From: Spirochaetota bacterium
GTDB lineage: Bacteria; Spirochaetota; UBA4802; UBA5550
DNA length: 6,572 nt
Direction of reading: 5' to 3'
NCBI GenBank assembly: GCA_022704585.1
Contig: JAKJGD010000124.1
Span: 1-6,572, forward strand
Shown here: positions 1 to 5,283 of the stretch, one piece after another
Numbering within the stretch: position 1 is the stretch's first letter
Layout of the letters: every line of letters begins with the position of its first letter
Notes under the pieces: generated by a model
Database searches by the model: none
Seen by the model: only the letters and a program-made list of their open reading frames with translations
Told to the model about the DNA's origin: nothing
Made by a program: the position numbers and the translations under genes

Positions 1-1353
1 CAGGTCCCGTCACTGCTCATCACCACGGCGACCGGTATCATCGTGACGCGGGCCGTGTCGCAGGAAAACATGGGCAAGGACATGGCGAACCAGCTCGGGT
101 CCCAGCCGCGGGCCCTCCTGATAACCGCCGCGACCCTGGGCGTCGCGATCATCATACCGGGGTTCCCGAAGATCGCCCTGCTCATTCTCTCGCTGGGGCT
201 TGGAGCGCTGGGATATGTGCTCATCCAGTCACAGGGCGAGGAGCGGCAGAAGGTCGAGAAGAAGGAGAAGGAAGCGGCCCTCAAGGAGCACAAGCCGGAA
301 GAGGTGACGCAGCTCGTGCAGGTGGACCCGCTCGAGGTCGAGATCGGGTACAACCTGATACCGCTCGTGGACCCGGAGCAGGGCGGGACGCTCCTGGAAC
401 GGATCACCAACATACGGAGGCGGAGCGCGCTGGACATGGGGCTCATCGTCCCGCCGATACGGATCAGGGACAACATGGAGCTGGCGCCCGAGGCTTACTC
501 GATCCTGATCAAGGGCGTGGACGTGGGGCGCGGCTCGCTGCAGGTAGACAAGCTCATGGCCATGGATTCGGGCGAGGTGACGGAGAAAATCGACGGGCAG
601 GAGTTCACGGAGCCGGTCTTCGGCCTGAAGGCCATCTGGATAAAGACCGATGCGCGGGACCTGGCGGAGAGCAGGGGGTACACCGTCGTGGACTGCCCGA
701 CCATCATCGCGACGCACCTGACCGAGATCATCAAGCGTCACGCGGACGAAATACTGGGACGCCAGGAGGTGCAGAAGCTCATCGACACCGTGAAGGAGGA
801 CTACCCGGCGGTGGTGAACGAGCTGCTTGACGAGCACAAGATGACGCTGGGAGATATCCAGAAGGTGCTCCAGGGCCTGCTCCGCGAGCGCGTCTCGGTC
901 AGGAACATAGTGACCATACTGGAGACCCTCTCCAGCTACGTGGGTTATTCGAAGGACACTACTTTCCTGACCGAATACGTGCGCATCGCGCTGGCGCGCC
1001 AGATCACGAAGGATTACACCGACCAGACCGGCACGCTGTCGGTCATCACGGTCGACCCGGAGATAGAGACGATCATACGCAACTCGATACACGAGGATCC
1101 GATAGAGGGTCCGGTACTGGCCATGGACCCGACGACGCACCAGACAGTTGTGTCCGCGCTGCTCGACGCGTTCCGGAACTCCAAGAACAAGGGGCACGTG
1201 CCGGTATACCTGGTCGCGCCGCAGATACGGCGGGTCACTTTCACGCTGCTTGAGCGCGAGGTGCCGTCGCCGGTGGTGCTGTCGTATAACGAGATATCGA
1301 GCACGATAAAGGTGAACGTGGTGGTGTCCGCGCTGTTGTCGAGCGCGGCGTGA
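1..1353 (+). CDS. flhA: FlhA, flagellar type III export gate protein (5' partial)
   Basis: FlhA forms the nonameric export gate of the flagellar type III secretion apparatus in the inner membrane; its large cytoplasmic domain docks substrate-chaperone complexes. The frame is open from base 1, so the gene begins upstream; the GTG at 43 is only an internal Val codon, because residues before it (SLLITTATGIIVTRA) are standard FlhA sequence. The visible 450 residues are roughly the last two-thirds of a family member of about 700. They contain the last two membrane helices (about residues 38-54 and 58-75), a charged Lys/Glu linker (about 78-105), then the full cytoplasmic domain, including the IGYNLIPLVD segment, the LDMGLIVPPIRIRDN stretch and the C-terminal MDPTTHQTVVSAL and VLSYNEI regions. 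The FHIPEP motif region lies outside the window. It stops with TGA at 1351. No frame damage is seen. flhF follows after 86 bases. Confidence 0.97.
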   Translation, partial: QVPSLLITTATGIIVTRAVSQENMGKDMANQLGSQPRALLITAATLGVAIIIPGFPKIALLILSLGLGALGYVLIQSQGEERQKVEKKEKEAALKEHKPEEVTQLVQVDPLEVEIGYNLIPLVDPEQGGTLLERITNIRRRSALDMGLIVPPIRIRDNMELAPEAYSILIKGVDVGRGSLQVDKLMAMDSGEVTEKIDGQEFTEPVFGLKAIWIKTDARDLAESRGYTVVDCPTIIATHLTEIIKRHADEILGRQEVQKLIDTVKEDYPAVVNELLDEHKMTLGDIQKVLQGLLRERVSVRNIVTILETLSSYVGYSKDTTFLTEYVRIALARQITKDYTDQTGTLSVITVDPEIETIIRNSIHEDPIEGPVLAMDPTTHQTVVSALLDAFRNSKNKGHVPVYLVAPQIRRVTFTLLEREVPSPVVLSYNEISSTIKVNVVVSALLSSAA

Positions 1354-1363
1354 GATAATCGAT

Positions 1364-1399
1364 CCTGATAGGTCCGCAAGCGCTTGCGGACCTATCAGG
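1364..1399. repeat. 36-bp perfect palindrome between flhA and flhF
   Basis: The arm CCTGATAGGTCCGCAAG (1364-1380) is followed by CG and then its exact reverse complement (1383-1399), so all 36 bases are palindromic. As RNA it would form a 16-bp stem (1364-1379 with 1384-1399) and a GCGC tetraloop. It starts 10 bases after the flhA stop. The bases after it are GGGGTATGATAC, with no T tract, so it is not a classic intrinsic terminator. A role as an RNA stability or processing hairpin that sets the flhA/flhF ratio, as a protein-binding site, or as a dispersed palindromic repeat are all possible. The structure is certain; the role is not known. Confidence 0.9.
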
Positions 1400-1426
1400 G
1401 GGTATGATACATGAAGATTTTACGAT

Positions 1427-1431
1427 AGGAG
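1427..1431 (+). promoter_or_regulatory. Ribosome binding site that decides the flhF start
   Basis: AGGAG lies 8 bases before the ATG at 1440. The in-frame ATG at 1404 has only a G-run directly after the palindrome and would add 12 residues (MIHEDFTIGVCA) that do not look like FlhF. The RBS therefore favours 1440. Confidence 0.8.
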
Positions 1432-1439
1432 TGTGTGCC

Positions 1440-2855
1440 ATGAGATACATAAAAATCAGGGGCAACAATTACAACGAGGTCATGATGAAGCTCAAGATGG
1501 AATACGGCGACGACGCCATTCCCATCAGTCATAAATTCGTGAAGGAGGGGGGGCTCTTCAACTCGAAGCTCTTTGCGAAGGAAGTGGTGGAGCTCACCGC
1601 AGCGGTGCAGGAGCGAAAGTCCAGGGGCGGACTGCTCGGCGAGAAGAAGAAGATCGATTTCACGGTGGACGACAGCGGCAACAGGCCGGCCGCCGGCGAC
1701 CTGAAAGGCGGGTTCCGGGATATTATGGACCGGATCGCCTCGAACGGCGCCGCCGCCTCGTCGCGGGAGCAGGCCCAGCCGAGGCCGACGGGCCCCGCGT
1801 TCAATGAGAAGCTCAACGAGGTCTATTCCGGCATTGCCGAGCACAAGGCAGCGTCAACGGGCGGCGAGCGAAAGGCATCGCCTGATCCGGTACGGGCCGC
1901 GCCTCCGGCGGACGAGGAGACAAGGCCTAAGGCCAGGACCTTCGAGGAGCCGCCGGCGGCCGCCGCTCCTGACGGGCGCGTGGAAAAGGAGCTGGAAGAG
2001 ATCAAGCGCGCGATATACAAGATCACGACGAGCCGGCCGGGAACGGGCGAGCAGGTTTCCGGCGACGACGCCAACATCCGGCCTTTCCGCCAGGTCCTGA
2101 GAAGCAACGATTTCGACGACGAGCAATGCTCGGCCATTATAACCGAGGTGAAAAACTCCATCAGCAAGGATGATTTGAAGGACAGGTACAAGATAGAGAA
2201 GAGCCTGAAGGATTTATTGAAGAGCAGGATAGTCACGACCGGGCCGATCAAAAGCGGGAACAAGAAAAAGATCGTCATGTTCATAGGGCCGACGGGTGTC
2301 GGGAAGACGACCACGATGGCAAAGCTCGGGGCGATAAACTCCCTCAGGGAGGGGCATTCGGTGGCGTTTGTCACGATCGATAACTACCGCATAGCCGCCA
2401 CCGAGCAGCTGAAGAAATATGCCGAGATCATGAACATACCGGTGTACGCGGTCAACAGCCAGAAGGAGTTCAGGGAAATCGTGTCTGCCGAGAAGGCCGA
2501 CATCATCATGGTCGACACTTCCGGCCGGAGCCACCGCAATGACCTGAAAATATCGGAGATCAAGAGCTTCGCGGAATCCGTGGAGTACGACTGTGAAAAG
2601 GTCCTCTGCGTCAGCGCTAACACGAAAAAAAGCGATCTGAACGATGTTTTCAGGGCATTTGACACGATCCATTACAACAGTATAATCATAACAAAAGTTG
2701 ACGAGACGTCATATATCGGCAATGTCATTGATATAGCCGATAAGTATAACAAGCCGATCTCATATTACACGAACGGGCAGGAAGTGCCCAACGACATCGT
2801 TATCGCGGAACCTGATAAGATAGTTGACATGATGATCGGGAATGTTTATAATTAA
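1440..2855 (+). CDS. flhF: FlhF, SRP-type GTPase for flagellar placement
   Basis: FlhF is a GTPase of the SRP54/FtsY family that sets the site and number of flagella at the membrane and works with FlhG. From ATG 1440 it has 471 residues, at the long end for the family. Order of parts: an N-terminal FlhF-specific region (MRYIKIRGNNYNE, then MKLKMEYGDDAIPISHK; about 1-60); a long Pro/Ala/Glu-rich linker (about 65-180); a short charged helix (about 181-195); and the NG GTPase domain (about 215-471). Visible GTPase motifs are the P-loop GPTGVGKT at 283-290, DTSGR at 359-363 (G3) and TKVDE at 418-422 (G4). All are intact, so it should bind and hydrolyse GTP. In spirochaetes it probably guides subpolar placement of periplasmic flagella (inference). 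The last 200 bases are clearly AT-richer than the rest of the gene and contain two consensus promoters. Confidence 0.96.
   Translation: MRYIKIRGNNYNEVMMKLKMEYGDDAIPISHKFVKEGGLFNSKLFAKEVVELTAAVQERKSRGGLLGEKKKIDFTVDDSGNRPAAGDLKGGFRDIMDRIASNGAAASSREQAQPRPTGPAFNEKLNEVYSGIAEHKAASTGGERKASPDPVRAAPPADEETRPKARTFEEPPAAAAPDGRVEKELEEIKRAIYKITTSRPGTGEQVSGDDANIRPFRQVLRSNDFDDEQCSAIITEVKNSISKDDLKDRYKIEKSLKDLLKSRIVTTGPIKSGNKKKIVMFIGPTGVGKTTTMAKLGAINSLREGHSVAFVTIDNYRIAATEQLKKYAEIMNIPVYAVNSQKEFREIVSAEKADIIMVDTSGRSHRNDLKISEIKSFAESVEYDCEKVLCVSANTKKSDLNDVFRAFDTIHYNSIIITKVDETSYIGNVIDIADKYNKPISYYTNGQEVPNDIVIAEPDKIVDMMIGNVYN
2659..2686 (+). promoter_or_regulatory. Predicted internal sigma-70 type promoter in flhF (distal of two)
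   Basis: TTGACA at 2659-2664 and TATAAT at 2681-2686 match the housekeeping consensus at all 12 positions, with a 16-base spacer. The expected transcription start is near 2693, giving a leader of about 190 bases inside flhF before flhG. The DNA also encodes FDTIHYNSII of FlhF, so codon constraint could partly explain the match. Computational call only. Confidence 0.5.
2824..2852 (+). promoter_or_regulatory. Predicted sigma-70 type promoter for flhG (proximal)
   Basis: TTGACA at 2824-2829 and TATAAT at 2847-2852 match the housekeeping consensus perfectly, with the optimal 17-base spacer. The -10 overlaps the last flhF codons and touches the first base of the TAA stop region. Transcription would start near 2859, leaving a leader of about 24 bases that carries the flhG ribosome site. 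The position just before the next gene makes this more convincing than the distal copy. It would drive flhG, the unnamed membrane gene, fliA and perhaps fapA. Confidence 0.65.
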
Positions 2856-2872
2856 TATCTGCAAGAGTGAAG

Positions 2873-2879
2873 AAGGAGG
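2873..2879 (+). promoter_or_regulatory. Strong Shine-Dalgarno of flhG, unusually close to ATG
   Basis: AAGGAGG ends only 3 bases before ATG 2883 but 6 bases before the in-frame GTG at 2886. The spacing favours GTG 2886, which would shorten FlhG by one residue. ATG is kept as the conventional call. Confidence 0.75.
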
Positions 2880-2882
2880 CCC

Positions 2883-3764
2883 ATGGTGGATCAGGCGGCA
2901 AACTTAAGAAGACTGGTGCTCGAAACGGACGCCAAGAAGCAGAAAAAGACGAAAACCATCGCCATCACCAGCGGTAAAGGCGGGGTTGGGAAAACGAGCG
3001 TGGCGGTGAGCCTCTCGATTGCTCTTGCGCAGGGAGGCGGCTCGGTGACCCTGCTTGACGCGGACCTCGGGCTTGCCAACATCAACGTTATCCTGGGAAT
3101 CATTCCCAAGTACAACCTCTACCATGTCATCAAGGGTCAGAAAAAGCTCAAGGACATCGTGATAGAGGTCCCTGAAGGGATCAAGATCATAGCCGGCGCA
3201 TCGGGCTTCCACCAGCTGGCGAATCTCGACCCCAAACAGCGGAACGAGTTCATAGGGGCCGTGGCCGAGCTTGACCAGGACGACTTCATGATCATTGATA
3301 CGGGCGCGGGAGTCTCCCAGAACGTGCTCTCGTTCGTCATGGCTGCCGACGAGATCATCGTCGTCACGACGCCGGAGCCAACGGCCATCACGGACGCCTA
3401 CGGCATCATCAAGTCGATAGCCGCGCAGTCGCCCGACAAGATCATCAAGATCATAGTCAACCGGGTGCAGTCCGTGGCGGAAGGGAACCGGGTGGCGCAA
3501 CGGGTAATCAACATCGCCGGGCAGTTCCTGAATATAAAGGTTGAAAATCTGGGCTTTATTTTTGATGATATCTACGTGCCCAAGTCGGTGCGTAATCAGA
3601 AGCCGTTCTTCGTCAGCTATCCGAAATCCAAGGCTTCCGGATGCATCGCGATCATAGCGGACCGCGTCAGCAACAAGACGGCCGGGACGGCGAAGGGCAG
3701 CGGCCTCGCATCGTTCGTCAAGAAGCTGTTCGTTTCTCACGACATGGAAGAGGGTGAAGAGTAG
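2883..3764 (+). CDS. flhG: FlhG (YlxH), MinD-like ATPase regulating flagellar number
   Basis: FlhG is a ParA/MinD-type ATPase that cycles between cytoplasm and membrane and restrains FlhF by stimulating its GTPase. The 293 residues are typical in length. The N-terminus carries DQAANLR at 3-9, matching the DQAxxLR motif known in FlhG/YlxH as the FlhF-activating helix. The deviant Walker A is SGKGGVGKTS at 30-39, with signature Lys32 and Lys37. Next come Walker A' DADLGLANINV (from Asp59) and Walker B with IIDTGAG (Asp139). The C-terminal segment GLASFVKKLFV looks like the amphipathic membrane-targeting helix of MinD proteins. All key residues are present. It follows flhF after 27 bases, the usual pairing. 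DQAANLR at the N-terminus and the flhF neighbour separate it from division MinD. Confidence 0.95.
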   Translation: MVDQAANLRRLVLETDAKKQKKTKTIAITSGKGGVGKTSVAVSLSIALAQGGGSVTLLDADLGLANINVILGIIPKYNLYHVIKGQKKLKDIVIEVPEGIKIIAGASGFHQLANLDPKQRNEFIGAVAELDQDDFMIIDTGAGVSQNVLSFVMAADEIIVVTTPEPTAITDAYGIIKSIAAQSPDKIIKIIVNRVQSVAEGNRVAQRVINIAGQFLNIKVENLGFIFDDIYVPKSVRNQKPFFVSYPKSKASGCIAIIADRVSNKTAGTAKGSGLASFVKKLFVSHDMEEGEE

Positions 3765-3792
3765 AAGAAGACGGGATGGACACTATCACTGC

Positions 3793-3808
3793 GGGGCGCC
3801 GGGGCGCC
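3793..3808. repeat. Tandem 8-bp repeat GGGGCGCC x2 in the flhG-orf183 gap
   Basis: GGGGCGCC occurs twice back to back (3793-3800, 3801-3808). GGCGC (3795-3799) can pair with GCGCC (3804-3808) around a CGGG loop, a short but GC-only hairpin. No T tract follows, so it is not a standard terminator. It lies 30 bases before the next start and could modestly affect transcript stability or translation. It may also be a chance GC repeat. Confidence 0.6.
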
Positions 3809-3837
3809 AGTAACACGGAGGATACCGGGGAAGCGGT

Positions 3838-4389
3838 ATGATAAGCATCAGGAGCATTTCCCTTGAGTATAAGACAACGATGATCTTCGCGGTCATCGCG
3901 CTCGTCCTTTCCCTCGTTACCGGCTTTGCCACGGGGGTCAGGTGGGGCGTTGTGCTGCTGCGCTCGGTGATCCTGTGTGCCGTGTTCGCGGGTATCGGGT
4001 TCGGCATATGCATGATCGTGCGGAAGTTCGTCCCGGAGGTATACCAGTTCCTCGCGATGATGGCGGGGATACGACAGGCGGCCGATGCCGGTGATCAGGA
4101 GATCGGCCTGACGGAAACGGGGACCGATGATAACGCCGGAGGGGAACCGTTCGCGGTTGAAGGCGGAGCGGAGGGCGTTGGGCCGGCCGCCGGGGCATCG
4201 CCGGGAGAGTTCACCGAGCTGGAAAAGGAGGGCCTGGCCCACTATTCCACCGCCTCCGGGGGGACCTCGGTGAATACCGGCAGCGGCAAGCTTGGCAAGC
4301 ATATTCTGGAAAAAGAAAAGATGGCGAAATACGAGCCGAAGATCATGGCTCAGGCTGTTCGAACCATGATGAGCAAGGATAGAGAATAA
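3838..4389 (+). CDS. Unnamed two-helix membrane protein of the flagellar cluster
   Basis: I do not recognise a named family. The 183 residues start with a short basic N-terminus (Arg5, Lys12), then two hydrophobic helices at about 15-33 and 37-61, joined by a very short turn, then Arg62-Lys63. By the positive-inside rule, both ends should be cytoplasmic. Residues 85-150 are acidic and rich in Gly/Ala, probably a disordered linker. The tail (about 151-183) is charged and helical, with [18 protein letters not shown] near the end. ATG 3838 is the first start after an in-frame stop at 3811; a weak GGGGA lies 7 bases before it, and a better GGAGG at 3817-3821 is too far away. It sits 73 bases after flhG and 16 before fliA. 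That placement suggests a role in flagellar positioning or regulation, but no function can be assigned. It is likely a real gene because of its membrane topology, spacing and co-direction. Confidence 0.85.
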   Translation: MISIRSISLEYKTTMIFAVIALVLSLVTGFATGVRWGVVLLRSVILCAVFAGIGFGICMIVRKFVPEVYQFLAMMAGIRQAADAGDQEIGLTETGTDDNAGGEPFAVEGGAEGVGPAAGASPGEFTELEKEGLAHYSTASGGTSVNTGSGKLGKHILEKEKMAKYEPKIMAQAVRTMMSKDRE

Positions 4390-4405
4390 CATCCGGGAAA
4401 CAGGT

Positions 4406-5206
4406 ATGAATAATAATAAATTTAAAGAACTGGATGCAATCGGCGAAGACAAGCTGTGGGAAAAGTTCATCAAGTCGAGCGACCAGGAGATACGCGATTA
4501 CTTCGTCGTCAAGTACGCGCCGCTGGTGAAATACGTTGCCGGCAAGATCTCGATGGGCATGCCGTCCAATATTGAGTTCGACGACCTGGTGTCCTACGGC
4601 ATATTCGGCCTCATTGACGCGATTACCAAGTTCGATCCTGACCGGGGCATCAAATTCAAGACCTACGCCATGACCAGGATCAGGGGCGCCATCTTTGACG
4701 AGCTCCGGTCCATTGACTGGATCCCGCGCTCGATCCGGCAGAAAGCGAAGCAGGTCGAGCTGGTCATTTCCGAGCTTGAGAACAAGCTGGGGCGCACCGT
4801 CGAGGACGAGGAGATTGCGCGGGAGCTTGGCGTATCGACGGACGAATTCCAGGGGCTTCTCGCCAAACTGTCGGGCACCTCGATGCTCTCCCTCAATGAC
4901 ATCTGGTACCTGGGCGACGACAGCGACGAGCTTTCTATCCTTGAAACGCTCGAAGCCCCGGAAAACATGAATCCGGACGTTTTGATTGAAAAGCAGGAGA
5001 TTCGCGATTATATTATAGATGCGATTAAACGGCTCCCGGACAAGGAGAAGAAGGTCATCGTGCTTTACTATTACGAGGACCTGACGCTGAAAGAGATCGG
5101 CGATGTCCTGGAGGTCACCGAGAGCAGGGTCTCGCAGCTCCATACCAAGGCGATCATGAGGCTGCGCGGCCGTCTCGGCCGTATCAAGTCGAATATCGTC
5201 GGGTAA
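4406..5206 (+). CDS. fliA: FliA/WhiG, flagellar RNA polymerase sigma-28 factor
   Basis: This is the alternative sigma factor that directs RNA polymerase to late flagellar and chemotaxis promoters. Its 266 residues are within the usual FliA/WhiG range. Region 2 is clear: [12 protein letters not shown] (37-48), the core-binding stretch [15 protein letters not shown] (59-73) and the -10 recognition part [18 protein letters not shown] (84-101). These are followed by the DWIPRSIR signature (104-111) typical of FliA/WhiG. Region 3 follows (LENKLGRT to about 160). Region 4 ends with a helix-turn-helix, [20 protein letters not shown], from about residue 226. There is no region 1.1, as expected. The start ATG 4406 has only weak GGGA/CAGG signals before it, but the first codons are AT-rich, which helps initiation. 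It is 16 bases after the membrane gene, so the two are probably co-translated from one message. Its anti-sigma partner FlgM is not in the window. Confidence 0.96.
   Translation: MNNNKFKELDAIGEDKLWEKFIKSSDQEIRDYFVVKYAPLVKYVAGKISMGMPSNIEFDDLVSYGIFGLIDAITKFDPDRGIKFKTYAMTRIRGAIFDELRSIDWIPRSIRQKAKQVELVISELENKLGRTVEDEEIARELGVSTDEFQGLLAKLSGTSMLSLNDIWYLGDDSDELSILETLEAPENMNPDVLIEKQEIRDYIIDAIKRLPDKEKKVIVLYYYEDLTLKEIGDVLEVTESRVSQLHTKAIMRLRGRLGRIKSNIVG
4986..5014 (+). promoter_or_regulatory. Possible internal promoter in fliA ahead of fapA
   Basis: TTGAAA at 4986-4991 and TATATT at 5009-5014, with a 17-base spacer, each match the housekeeping consensus at 5 of 6 positions within a locally AT-rich patch. 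It would start transcription near 5021, about 260 bases before fapA. The DNA also encodes DYII of FliA. This is weaker than the two sites in flhF. Confidence 0.25.
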
Positions 5207-5253
5207 GACCGGCGTGTGGCCGCCCCTTCCCCTGCTCTGACGGAAGGCCGGTC
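5207..5253 (+). other. Possible RNA hairpin in the fliA-fapA gap
   Basis: GACCGGC directly after the fliA stop (5207-5213) pairs with GCCGGTC (5247-5253). CTTCC (5226-5230) with GGAAG (5242-5246) can stack inside, leaving a 12-base bulge and an 11-base loop. No T tract follows, so termination is unlikely. It ends before the fapA ribosome site (AGGA 5273-5276) and could influence stability or the level of fapA. Seen by eye; no energy computed. Confidence 0.35.
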
Positions 5254-5283
5254 CGCCAGGTACGGAATATTCAGGAACACACA

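Noticed and set aside
43..45. GTG as the start of flhA
   Set aside because: The frame is open to base 1 and the residues before it are conserved FlhA sequence; the gene starts outside the window.
229..1197. 322-residue open frame on the - strand opposite flhA
   Set aside because: Its product is Arg/His/Leu-rich low-quality sequence produced by GC-rich antisense of a clear FlhA frame. Other - strand frames (for example 2904-3740 and 4343-5284) fail for the same reason.
1364..1402. Palindrome plus downstream bases as a Rho-independent terminator of flhA
   Set aside because: It is followed by G residues and TATGATAC, with no T run.
1404..1406. ATG as the flhF start
   Set aside because: It directly follows the palindrome without a proper ribosome site. 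ATG 1440 has AGGAG at 8 bases and begins the FlhF-like sequence.
1403..1408. TATGAT as a -10 box for an flhF promoter
   Set aside because: The nearest -35-like TTGCGG (1384-1389) leaves only 13 bases and lies inside the palindrome; no acceptable -35 is seen.
2736..2743. GCCGATAA, identical to the sigma-28 -10 consensus, upstream of flhG
   Set aside because: The bases 15 upstream are CGGC, not TAAA, so there is no -35 box, and the site encodes ADK of FlhF. Likely chance.
2883..3764. Division-site MinD instead of FlhG
   Set aside because: The DQAANLR N-terminal motif and the flhF neighbour directly upstream identify FlhG.
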